From positions 1 to 8,903 of the forward strand of contig DFKL01000105.1 of the NCBI GenBank assembly GCA_002373535.1: a stretch of 8,903 nucleotides of DNA, read 5' to 3'. This document shows, piece by piece, positions 1-6,790 of this stretch. This DNA comes from Prevotellaceae bacterium UBA3646 (GTDB lineage: Bacteria > Bacteroidota > Bacteroidia > Bacteroidales > Bacteroidaceae). A program made the translations under genes and the position numbers. The notes beneath the pieces are model-generated. The model was given only the letters and a program-made list of their open reading frames with translations. It was not told the DNA's origin and did not search any database. Within the stretch, counting starts at the first letter, position 1, and every line of letters starts with the position of its first letter.

Positions 1-190
1 AATTGGCTGGCAGGAGTGCTACGCGGAAATTGGCGTGGTGTCCCCGGGATGCCCATTGCTGCAGGACGTGGTCTGCCTCGGCGCGCAGATGGACGGCGTC
101 GGCGGGGCTGACTCCCCATGTGTGGTTGAAGTATATCCAGTTGATGTATGGGAGGAGCCGGGGGATGGTGAACTGCAGGTCGTGGGTCAT
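1..190 (-). CDS. Partial MetH-type reactivation (AdoMet-binding) domain protein, N-terminal 63 residues
   Basis: The reading frame opens with ATG at 190 and stays open for 63 codons to the left edge, so the gene is cut by the window. Visible landmarks are LLPYINWIYFNHTWGV (residues 12-27), a helical stretch LRAEADHVLQQW (35-46), and FRVALLPAN near residues 55-63. This resembles the start of the activation domain of B12-dependent methionine synthase, which typically has a 'YIDW..FF..W' motif, then a helix, then 'F....ANS.GDD'. In MetH that domain binds S-adenosylmethionine and supports reductive reactivation of the cobalamin cofactor. Here the domain starts right at a start codon with no catalytic or B12 domain before it, so it is probably free-standing or leads a different fusion. 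The start codon overlaps the ligA stop as ATGA, which suggests translational coupling in one operon. The diagnostic AdoMet-binding motif would lie outside the window. The family call comes from memory of the motif and is moderately sure. Confidence 0.66.
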   Translation of the reverse strand, partial: MTHDLQFTIPRLLPYINWIYFNHTWGVSPADAVHLRAEADHVLQQWASRGHHANFRVALLPAN

Positions 191-2151
191 CTGAGCATGT
201 CGAGGAATTCCTGTTCGCTGACGATGCGGATGCCGAGCCTGGTGGCTTTTTCCAATTTGGCGGGGCCCATGTTGTCGCCGGCGAGTATAAAACTGGTCAT
301 GGCACTGACGGAACTGGAATTCTTGCCTCCGTTCTGTTCTATAATGTGCTTGTATTCGTCGCGTGAATGGTGTGCAAATACTCCGCTGATGACGATGGTC
401 TGTCCGTCTAATACCGTGCTGTGGCTGACGAGTTGTGTCTCGTTGAGCTGAAACTGGAGTCCTGCCTGGCGCAAGCGGTTGATGAGGGTGATGTTCCTTT
501 CGTTGCGCAGATAGGTGTAAACGCTGGTGGCAATGACTTGGCCGATGCCGTCGGTCTCGAGCAGGGATTCCATGCTGGCCTGGGAGAGGTTGTCAATATT
601 CTGGTATTTGCGTGCCAGGGACTTGGCGGCTATCTCGCCGACGAAGCGTATGCCTATTGCGAAGAGTACGCGTTCGAACGGGACTTGTTTGCTGGCTTCG
701 ACGGATTGCTGTACCTTGGCATCGTGGTGCATGTAGTACAGATCGGCTGCGTCGTGTATGATACCGTCGTTGAAGTAGGAGTTTATGAGTTCCGTGCCAA
801 TGAGGTTGATATTCATTGCCTTACGTGAAACGAAATGTTCTATCTTGCCGAGAATCTGCGGGGTGCATTCCTGGTCGTTGGGACAGAAGGTGGATGCTTC
901 CTCGGGGTTGCGCTGAAGCGGTGTGCCGCATACGGGGCAGTGTGTGATAAAACGGATTCCGTCACCACGGTGCTGCGTGTCTGTGGTCTCGTGGTCTATG
1001 TCAACTATTTTCGGGATTATCTCGCCGCCTTTCTCTATGCGTACCTTGTCGCCGACGTGCAGGTCGAATCCTTGCATCACGTCCTGGTTGTGGAGCGTGG
1101 CCCGATGTACCATGGTGCCGGAAAGCAGGACCGGATCCATGTTGGCTACGGGGGTGACGACGCCTGTACGGCCTACCTGGAAGGTGACTTCGCGCAGGGT
1201 GGTGACGGCCTGTTCGGCCTGGAACTTGTATGCTATGGCCCATCGTGGGTTCTTGGCGGTCATTCCCAGGGCGCGTTGTTGTGCCAGGGAGTCGACCTTG
1301 AGGACGATGCCGTCGGTGGCAACGGGGAGTTCCTTGCGGTGTGTGTCCCAGTATGTGATGTAGTCCCATACGTCCTGGAGCGTGTCACACAGCTTGATGT
1401 CGTTGCTGACGTTGAATCCCCAGCGTCGTGCCGTCTGCATGCGCTGGTAGTGTCCATCGCCGGGGATGTCATCGCCGAGGAGATAGTACAGGTAGGCGTC
1501 AAGTCCGCGGTGTGAGACGATGCGGGCATCCTTGCTCTTGAGTGTCCCGCTGGCTGCATTGCGCGGGTTGGCGAAGAGTTCTTCCTCGGCTTCGGCGCGT
1601 TCGCGGTTGAGTCGTTCGAAGCTGTTCCATGGCATGAGTATCTCGCCGCGTATCTCAAATTCGTCGGGTACGGAACCGTTGAGGACAAGAGGTATGGTGC
1701 GTATGGTACGTACGTTGCCGGTAACGTCGTCGCCCTGCAGTCCGTCGCCGCGTGTCACGGCGCGTATGAGACGGCCTTTCTGGTAGTGCAGTGATATGGA
1801 GAGGCCGTCGTACTTGAGTTCGGCACATATACGGAAGGGTTGGCCATTGAGGCTGTTGGAGGTGCGCTGGTAGAAGTCCCGGACTTCGTCCAGACTGTAT
1901 GTGTTGGCGAGTGACAGCATGGGGCGTGTGTGCCGTACGGTAGGGAACTCCTGGCTGATGTCGCTGCCTACCCGTTGGGTGGGGGAGTTGGCATCGTACA
2001 TGTCGGGGTGCTTCTGCTCAAGGTCCTCCAAACGGTGCATCAGGTCGTCAAATTCATGGTCGGAAATGGTGGGGGAGTTGAGTACATAATAATTGTAATT
2101 GTGTGTGTGCAGTTGCTCCCTGAGCTGTATGATGAGCTGTTTGTCGTCCAT
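187..2151 (-). CDS. ligA: NAD-dependent DNA ligase LigA
   Basis: 654 residues. LigA seals nicks in duplex DNA during replication and repair using NAD+ as the adenylate donor. Domains in order: an N-terminal Ia-like NAD-binding region with a tyrosine pair (21-22) and D31/D35; an adenylation domain with the KxDG nucleophile motif KYDG (Lys113), then EIRGE (166-170) and DGIVLKVD (280-287); an OB fold (about 320-395); a four-cysteine zinc site C405, C408, C423, C429 with the spacing usual for LigA; a helix-hairpin-helix region (about 435-570); and a C-terminal BRCT domain (about 580-654). The segment just before VEASKQVPFERV (484-495) looks about 15 residues shorter than I expect for the family, which fits the total being slightly under the usual 660-670. 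ATG at 2151 starts immediately before the NAD-binding helices and lies downstream of two TAnnTTTG boxes. It is the first gene of a leftward operon, and its stop overlaps the next start. Confidence 0.97.
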   Translation of the reverse strand: MDDKQLIIQLREQLHTHNYNYYVLNSPTISDHEFDDLMHRLEDLEQKHPDMYDANSPTQRVGSDISQEFPTVRHTRPMLSLANTYSLDEVRDFYQRTSNSLNGQPFRICAELKYDGLSISLHYQKGRLIRAVTRGDGLQGDDVTGNVRTIRTIPLVLNGSVPDEFEIRGEILMPWNSFERLNRERAEAEEELFANPRNAASGTLKSKDARIVSHRGLDAYLYYLLGDDIPGDGHYQRMQTARRWGFNVSNDIKLCDTLQDVWDYITYWDTHRKELPVATDGIVLKVDSLAQQRALGMTAKNPRWAIAYKFQAEQAVTTLREVTFQVGRTGVVTPVANMDPVLLSGTMVHRATLHNQDVMQGFDLHVGDKVRIEKGGEIIPKIVDIDHETTDTQHRGDGIRFITHCPVCGTPLQRNPEEASTFCPNDQECTPQILGKIEHFVSRKAMNINLIGTELINSYFNDGIIHDAADLYYMHHDAKVQQSVEASKQVPFERVLFAIGIRFVGEIAAKSLARKYQNIDNLSQASMESLLETDGIGQVIATSVYTYLRNERNITLINRLRQAGLQFQLNETQLVSHSTVLDGQTIVISGVFAHHSRDEYKHIIEQNGGKNSSSVSAMTSFILAGDNMGPAKLEKATRLGIRIVSEQEFLDMLR

Positions 2152-2167
2152 GTTGCCTGTTTTTATG

Positions 2168-2184
2168 CAAATTTAGCAAAATTA
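2168..2184 (-). promoter_or_regulatory. Candidate ligA promoter: two tandem Bacteroidota -7 boxes
   Basis: Read on the minus strand, this stretch holds TAATTTTG (2184-2177) and TAAATTTG (2175-2168). Both are exact matches to the Bacteroidota sigma-ABfr -7 consensus TAnnTTTG. They lie 26 and 17 bases upstream of the ligA ATG, which would give a leader of roughly 10-20 bases. I see no convincing TTTG -33 element at the expected spacing for either, so which one is used is unclear. Confidence 0.5.
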
Positions 2185-2220
2185 GATTATATGTGTGTGG
2201 GTGTATCGGTATTTTTTTCG

Positions 2221-2228
2221 TATTTTTG
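2221..2228 (+). promoter_or_regulatory. Candidate dapA promoter -7 box
   Basis: TATTTTTG is an exact match to the Bacteroidota -7 consensus TAnnTTTG, 21 bases before the dapA ATG at 2250. Transcription would start near 2235, leaving a leader of about 15 bases. The -33 position shows only a TGTGTGTGG stretch and no clear TTTG. An AGGA at 2232-2235 sits 14 bases before the start codon, which is too far for a strong Shine-Dalgarno site. The box also argues against the longer dapA reading frame that opens at 2193, since a start there would lie upstream of the promoter. Confidence 0.55.
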
Positions 2229-2249
2229 CATAGGAAACGTATTTGGTAT

Positions 2250-3143
2250 ATGGCACAAAATAAATTCAAAGGACTGGGTATTGCCCTTGTTACTCCGTTC
2301 GCCAGTGACGGCAGTGTAGACTGGGCGGCTTTGTACCGTTTGGTCGAGTTCCAGATAAACAGTGGTGCGGACTTCCTGTGTGTCATGGGTACTACTGCCG
2401 AGACTCCGACCTTGTCTGCTGACGAAAAGGCGCGTATCAGGAAGGACCTGGTGGAGCGCGTGGCTGGCCGTGTGCCTATACTGCTGGGCTGTGGCGGAAA
2501 CAGCACTGCCGCGGTGGTGAATGAGCTGGGAACGGCCGACTTCAGCGGAATTGACGGAATATTGAGTGTCTGTCCTTATTACAACAAGCCAAGCCAAGAG
2601 GGGTTGTACCAGCATTTCAAGGCTGTTGCCGAGGCGAGTCCGGTTCCTGTGGTGCTATACAACGTTCCCGGACGTACGGGGGTAAACATGACTGCGGAAA
2701 CGACGTTGCGTCTGGCGCGTGACTTTGAGAATATAGTGGCTATAAAGGAGGCGAGCGGCAATATCGGGCAGATGGACGATATCATCAAGAACAAGCCGAG
2801 AGACTTTGACGTGATAAGCGGTGACGACGGTATTACGTTCCCGTTGATTGCCTTGGGGGCCGTGGGTGTGATAAGTGTCATCGGCAATGCCCTGCCGCGT
2901 GAATTCAGCAGAATGGTAAGGCTGGCCCTGAACGGTGAGTATACGCAGGCGCTGCATATCCATCATAAGTTTACGGAGTTGTTCAAACTGCTGTTCGTAG
3001 ATGGCAACCCTGCGGGTGTGAAGGCTTTGCTGAACGAGATGGGCCTGATAGGGAATTACCTGCGCCTGCCTCTGGTTCCTGCCAGACTGAACACGGAGAA
3101 GAGGATTAGTGAGATCGTAAAGGAGTTGGGACTTAAACTGTGA
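2250..3143 (+). CDS. dapA: 4-hydroxy-tetrahydrodipicolinate synthase DapA
   Basis: 297 residues from ATG at 2250. DapA condenses pyruvate with aspartate-4-semialdehyde in the cytoplasm, the committed step to diaminopimelate (peptidoglycan) and lysine. It forms a TIM barrel of the class I aldolase type. Visible active-site features are GTTAET with T48-T49, the YY pair 110-111 (Y111 in the catalytic triad), YNVPGRTG with Y137 and R142, and the Schiff-base lysine K166 in IKEASGN. Length is standard (about 292-300). The frame is open back to 2193, but those 19 extra residues overlap the candidate promoter and do not resemble DapA N-termini, whereas MAQNKFKGLGIALVTPF does. It is the first gene of a plus-strand operon, with only 4 bases separating its stop from the next ATG. 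The lysC and lysA genes of the same pathway lie in the convergent operon. Confidence 0.97.
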   Translation: MAQNKFKGLGIALVTPFASDGSVDWAALYRLVEFQINSGADFLCVMGTTAETPTLSADEKARIRKDLVERVAGRVPILLGCGGNSTAAVVNELGTADFSGIDGILSVCPYYNKPSQEGLYQHFKAVAEASPVPVVLYNVPGRTGVNMTAETTLRLARDFENIVAIKEASGNIGQMDDIIKNKPRDFDVISGDDGITFPLIALGAVGVISVIGNALPREFSRMVRLALNGEYTQALHIHHKFTELFKLLFVDGNPAGVKALLNEMGLIGNYLRLPLVPARLNTEKRISEIVKELGLKL

Positions 3144-3147
3144 GAAG

Positions 3148-3609
3148 ATGGTCGTCGTAAATTCGTTTGAGGAGTTTGCTGCATTTGAGGGCAGGGAACT
3201 GGGCGTAAGCAACTGGGTGGAGCTGAGTCAGGAGCGTATTGACTTATTTGCCGATGCGACAGATGACCATCAGTGGATTCACGTAGATACGGAGAGGGCG
3301 AAGGCTGAGAGTCCGTTTGGCCAGACTATTGCCCATGGCTACCTGACACTGAGCATGATTCCGCATATGTGGAAGGATATAATCGAGGTCAGGAACCTGG
3401 AGCGTATGATGAACTATGGCATCAAGGAGATGAGGTTTGCGCAGCCTGTGCTGAGCGGACAGAGCATACGTATGCATGTGGACCTGAAAGAGGTACTGAA
3501 CCTGCGTGGTGCCATAAAGACTGACGTGCATTTCAGCATAGAGATAAGGGAGACTGGCAAGAAAGCCTTGGAGGGTGTCTGCACATTCGTCTATTATTTC
3601 AAGAAGTGA
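3148..3609 (+). CDS. MaoC-like (R)-specific enoyl-CoA hydratase
   Basis: 153 residues, a complete single hot-dog-fold MaoC domain. Such enzymes hydrate trans-2-enoyl-CoA (or -ACP) to the (R)-3-hydroxyacyl thioester. The hydratase-2 signature is intact: ATDDHQWIHVD (residues 37-47) carries the catalytic pair D40 and H45, followed by SPFGQTIAHGYLTLSM (55-70). The D40/H45 numbering matches what I recall for the mycobacterial homologue Rv0130, so this is closest to the stand-alone Rv0130/NodN-like group. The C-terminal half, ending in CTFVYYFKK, is ordinary for the fold. The physiological substrate cannot be told from sequence; fatty-acid or acyl-chain turnover is likely, and the adjacent lipid-active PLD-family gene fits that loosely. 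The gene starts 4 bases after dapA and its TGA overlaps the next gene's GTG start, so the three genes appear to form one transcription unit. Confidence 0.9.
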   Translation: MVVVNSFEEFAAFEGRELGVSNWVELSQERIDLFADATDDHQWIHVDTERAKAESPFGQTIAHGYLTLSMIPHMWKDIIEVRNLERMMNYGIKEMRFAQPVLSGQSIRMHVDLKEVLNLRGAIKTDVHFSIEIRETGKKALEGVCTFVYYFKK

Positions 3610-4868
3610 ACTGGATTGCCGGCCTGACTGTATTACTGTGTCTGTCGTTTGGCGTGTCGGTGCCTTTGCCGGCTCAGACAGATGCGATACGTGATGACTT
3701 CAGGAGATACGGATTCGCACGGTATGAGGGTTGTGACATGCATCTGCTGCCTTCCGGACGCGAGAAGATGGCTGACATGCTGTGTAGTATAGAGAATGCC
3801 AGATTCTATGTACATGCGGAGTATTACAAGCTGTGGAACGACAGCACCGGTCGTGCCTTCCTGGATGCTCTGGCTCGCAGTGCAAGACGCGGTGTGAAGG
3901 TTCGTGTGGTGTATGATGCCTTTGGCAATAGCGGAAAGAAACCTGGCGTAACGAAGGAATTTGTCGAGAAGTATCGTAGGCAGGGGGTGGAGATGTATGC
4001 TTTCGACCCTATGCGTTTCCCCTATATAAACCATGCCTTGCACCGTCTGCACCGGAAGATGGTGATAGTGGATGGCGTGATGGTATATACAGGTGGGATG
4101 AACGTGGCAGACTACTATGTGAACGGACGGCCGGAGATAGGGGCATGGCGCGATATGCATGCAAGGCTTACGGGTCCGATAGTGGACGGATATGAGAGCT
4201 TGTTTGCAAAGATGTGGTACAGGCTTACGCGTGAGCGCCTGGACTCGGTTGCATACAGCATGGCGGGGTGCAGGTCGTATGCTGACGGACGCTTTGGGGC
4301 GGACCTGGCATCGCGCGGGTGTGAGGCGTACGTGGTGGACCGCAAGCCGGGGCGTGAGAGCAGGGCTATAAGGCAGAGCTACATCTCGTGCCTGGACCAT
4401 GCGAGGAGGAGGGTGAGGATACTGAATCCGTACATAATTCCGACGCGTAGCGTGCGCAAGGCTCTGCATCGTGCCCTGGAACGGGGGGTGGAGGTGGAGA
4501 TATTGCTGAGCCGCAAGGGGGACCATGCGATAAGTGAGACGAGTACGGCGCGTGAGGTGTACAGCCTGGTACGCCGTGGTGCCAGGGTATGGTTGTATGA
4601 GGGGGGATTCCACCATGACAAGATCCTGATCGTCGACGACAGTGTGTGCTCGGTGGGTACTGCGAACCTGGATGCGAGGAGCCTGGCTTTCGACTATGAG
4701 GTGAATGCGTATTATTTCTCGCCTGGGATGTGCCGGGAACTGAATGACTACTATGAGGGGGAAATAAAGGGTAGCAGGTTGCTGACGCGTGACAACTGGA
4801 AGGCTATGTATACGCGCAGGCAACGCCGTATGGGGTGGTGGCTGAAAGGATTACGGGGTATTCTGTAG
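3606..4868 (+). CDS. Exported phospholipase D / cardiolipin synthase-like protein (two HKD motifs)
   Basis: 420 residues. Two complete HxKx4D motifs mark the PLD superfamily: H149-K151-D156 in HRKMVIVDG followed by YTGGMN (161-166), and H337-K339-D344 in HDKILIVDD followed by GTANLDARS (351-359). Enzymes with this duplicated layout use the two histidines on phosphodiester bonds, and cardiolipin synthases condense two phosphatidylglycerols. The N-terminus is a single hydrophobic segment (about residues 3-22) ending LPAQ, which looks like a Sec signal peptide cut after A23. The two-helix N-terminal membrane anchor of classical ClsA is absent, so the product is probably periplasmic or membrane-surface. 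Its n-region (M-N-W) has no basic residue, which is unusual. The start is GTG at 3606, overlapping the upstream TGA; I see no better start, and the next ATG would remove the signal. Cardiolipin synthesis versus phospholipase or other phosphodiesterase activity cannot be separated from sequence. Confidence 0.88.
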   Translation: MNWIAGLTVLLCLSFGVSVPLPAQTDAIRDDFRRYGFARYEGCDMHLLPSGREKMADMLCSIENARFYVHAEYYKLWNDSTGRAFLDALARSARRGVKVRVVYDAFGNSGKKPGVTKEFVEKYRRQGVEMYAFDPMRFPYINHALHRLHRKMVIVDGVMVYTGGMNVADYYVNGRPEIGAWRDMHARLTGPIVDGYESLFAKMWYRLTRERLDSVAYSMAGCRSYADGRFGADLASRGCEAYVVDRKPGRESRAIRQSYISCLDHARRRVRILNPYIIPTRSVRKALHRALERGVEVEILLSRKGDHAISETSTAREVYSLVRRGARVWLYEGGFHHDKILIVDDSVCSVGTANLDARSLAFDYEVNAYYFSPGMCRELNDYYEGEIKGSRLLTRDNWKAMYTRRQRRMGWWLKGLRGIL

Positions 4869-4886
4869 TGTGTGGTGACTTCGTGT
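4869..4886. other. Short convergent intergenic gap, no visible hairpin terminator
   Basis: Only 18 bases separate the stop of the plus-strand PLD-like gene from the stop of the minus-strand outer-membrane protein gene. The gap is GT-rich on the plus strand. I see no inverted repeat with a T-run that could act as a bidirectional intrinsic terminator. The two operons may therefore read into each other's 3' ends. Confidence 0.5.
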
Positions 4887-6170
4887 CTATGTGGTCTTGT
4901 TCTTATTGAATCTTTTCAGAATGATGGTCGGATCGACTCTGAGGCAGATGCCGAAATTGAGGTTGAAGCGTGAGTCGCCATGACCGGTGTGGCTGGAGGC
5001 TCCCAGCCGGGTGTAGTATGCGTTGACGTCTGCTCCTAAGGTGTAGTGTCGTGCAAAGCAGTGGCTGTAACTGACATGGGCGTATACGGTGTTGTTGCCA
5101 TGGAAACTCTGGTACACGGTGGCTGTAGCGCCGGCATCCTGTGGGGCTGTGACGACGTCGGGGATAATGCTCTGTGTGTTGAACAGGCTGTTGCCGTACA
5201 GTGATACGAAATGCCTGGGCGCACACAGGTATCCCGTGCGGATTCCGAAATCGTTCCACAGGCACCATTCGGCTGCTACATGTATGGCAAATCCGTTGCG
5301 ATGGTTCCAGAGACGGCCTGCCTGCTGCCAGGTGGCGATGGTGTTGATCTCGTAGTTCTGCCACTTCAGAACCTTGTAATTGTCGTTGATTCGTAAGGTT
5401 CCTCCGACACTGGCATTCCACATGGTCTGAACGCTACCGACATTGCCTTGAAGGTGTTCGCCTCCGCGGTGTTGCCCGACTATCTGTACCGGGATGCTCC
5501 ATTGGTATCTGGGGCTGTTGCCGGGCTTGACTATCCAGCTGGAGCCGACTGTAAATGCTTCCTGGTGTGTGTCGAGCTTGTAGATGAAACTCTGCCAGTT
5601 AACCCATGTGTCCATGTGGAGGTGCTTGCGGTCCCAGAGTATTTGCAGTCCCATCTCGGGATCTTGTATGATGTCGGTTTCTGGATTCCACAGTGCATCG
5701 TTGAGCTTGTGATTCTGTCCTCCGTAGATGTTGCCGAGTACGATGTTGAGTGATTTACCTGTCCTGGAGTCCTGAAAGAATCCTGCCTGAAGGCGCAGCC
5801 ATGGAAGGATGTGGAATCCGTGCTGATACTGGTTCCCTTTCCAGTGTACTATGTCGTGATATGCCCAAGAGGGGTACTTGTTGGCTCCGGCGAAGAAGAT
5901 GGCACGGGCTCCGACTTCCATGTGTATCTGGCGTATGGGGTCGTAGGTCAGGCGTGGGGCGAGGATGCATGCGGGGAGGGTATAGCCTGTGGTGAGTGGG
6001 GTGGTGTACTCGTTGTCGCGGAATGCGGCGGTGGCATCCAGCTCGAGTCCAAGCGTGCGTGTCCGGGTGGTGTCTATCTGGTAGTCATCCTGGAAGAGAC
6101 GGTCATATATCTGAGCCGTAGAACCTGTGGAAACAGCAAGTGCACTGAGGGCAAGCAGCAGGCGTCTCAT
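4887..6170 (-). CDS. Predicted outer-membrane (beta-barrel-like) protein of unknown function
   Basis: 427 residues from ATG at 6170. The N-terminus MRRLLLALSALAVSTGSTAQ is a clear Sec signal peptide, with likely cleavage between A19 and Q20. The mature part has no hydrophobic helices. It is rich in alternating aromatic and polar residues (many Trp, Tyr, His, Asn, Gln) in short beta-strand-like runs, for example around 120-150, 180-215, 220-235 and 360-410, and ends with a strand near FNLNFGICLRV (402-412). This fits an outer-membrane barrel or porin-like protein of Bacteroidota, but I recognise no named family and assign no substrate. The frame is open upstream to 6512, but that extension lies over the DedA gene and lacks the signal peptide. 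The ATG overlaps the DedA stop by one base (TAATG), so translation is probably coupled. It is the last gene of the leftward lysC-lysA operon. Confidence 0.78.
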   Translation of the reverse strand: MRRLLLALSALAVSTGSTAQIYDRLFQDDYQIDTTRTRTLGLELDATAAFRDNEYTTPLTTGYTLPACILAPRLTYDPIRQIHMEVGARAIFFAGANKYPSWAYHDIVHWKGNQYQHGFHILPWLRLQAGFFQDSRTGKSLNIVLGNIYGGQNHKLNDALWNPETDIIQDPEMGLQILWDRKHLHMDTWVNWQSFIYKLDTHQEAFTVGSSWIVKPGNSPRYQWSIPVQIVGQHRGGEHLQGNVGSVQTMWNASVGGTLRINDNYKVLKWQNYEINTIATWQQAGRLWNHRNGFAIHVAAEWCLWNDFGIRTGYLCAPRHFVSLYGNSLFNTQSIIPDVVTAPQDAGATATVYQSFHGNNTVYAHVSYSHCFARHYTLGADVNAYYTRLGASSHTGHGDSRFNLNFGICLRVDPTIILKRFNKNKTT

Positions 6171-6790
6171 TATTTGCGTCCTTTCCATATCAGGTATGCT
6201 ACGATGGCAATACCTATGAGGACCATTGCTATCTTGATGGGGCTTTCGTACATGGCTACGGTTGCGTCCAGTTCCTCGGGTCTGACGACGCTTGCCAGGG
6301 AGTATCCTATGGCTGCAAGTATGGTGTTCCAGAGGCCGGCTCCGATGAAGGTGTAGAGCATGAACTTTGAGAACTGCATCCTGGCAAGGCCTGCGGGGAT
6401 GCTGATGAGCTGGCGCACGGCTGGTATAAGCCTGCCTATGATAGTTCCTACGGCTCCGTGGTCGTCGAAATATTTTTCGGCAACCTGGACTTTGTGCTCG
6501 TCTATAAGGCACATGTGCCCTATGCGGGAATTGGCGAACTTGTATATGATGGGGCGACCGAGGTAATATGCTATGGCGTAGTTGATGACGGCGCCTATCA
6601 ATGCTCCGAGGGTTGCAAAGAAGATGACGAGAAAGACATTCTTGTCGCCGTTGGCTGCCTGATAGGCTGCGGGTGGTACGACAATTTCGCTGGGGAAGGG
6701 TATGAAACTGCTCTCAATAGCCATGAGAAGTGTAATAACCCAATAGTTAAGGTGACTAAGGCACCATGCAATGAAGGGTATGCTCTGCAT
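6170..6790 (-). CDS. DedA-family integral inner-membrane protein
   Basis: 206 residues with several hydrophobic segments (about 17-25, 36-46 re-entrant-like, 52-78, 112-150, 184-203). DedA-family signatures are present: E26 followed by FIPFPSE (29-35), and GRLIPAVRQLISIPAG (119-134) with the R120/R126 pair. By motif position, E26, E35, R120 and R126 line up with the acidic and basic residues essential in E. coli YqjA/YghB (E39, D51, R130, R136). DedA/VTT-domain proteins are linked to membrane lipid (undecaprenyl-phosphate or phospholipid) translocation and proton-dependent envelope homeostasis. Which lipid this one handles is not visible. The ATG at 6790 lies inside the 3' end of the upstream GT-like gene (35-bp overlap). 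I keep this start because the N-terminal sequence up to FIPFPSE fits the family. The stop overlaps the next gene's ATG by one base. Confidence 0.92.
   Translation of the reverse strand: MQSIPFIAWCLSHLNYWVITLLMAIESSFIPFPSEIVVPPAAYQAANGDKNVFLVIFFATLGALIGAVINYAIAYYLGRPIIYKFANSRIGHMCLIDEHKVQVAEKYFDDHGAVGTIIGRLIPAVRQLISIPAGLARMQFSKFMLYTFIGAGLWNTILAAIGYSLASVVRPEELDATVAMYESPIKIAMVLIGIAIVAYLIWKGRK

Noticed and set aside
41..50. Possible frameshift at the C/G run in the partial reactivation-domain gene
   Set aside because: Re-reading the minus strand base by base shows one continuous 63-codon frame that carries the family-like FRVALLPAN segment. No shift is needed.
421..1515. Two plus-strand open frames (135 and 226 codons) inside ligA
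   Set aside because: They are antisense to the conserved ligA coding sequence and contain no recognisable motif or start context.
2193..2249. 19-residue N-terminal extension of dapA
   Set aside because: It overlaps the candidate -7 box at 2221-2228 and does not resemble DapA N-termini. The ATG at 2250 gives a standard-length enzyme.
3633..4823. 396-codon minus-strand open frame
   Set aside because: It lies antisense to a gene with two intact HKD motifs, has skewed composition and shows no recognisable domain. It is a by-product of codon usage in the real gene.
6171..6512. 114-residue upstream extension of the outer-membrane protein frame
   Set aside because: It lies out of frame over the DedA gene, has Arg/His/Pro-rich shadow composition, and would bury the clear signal peptide that starts at 6170.
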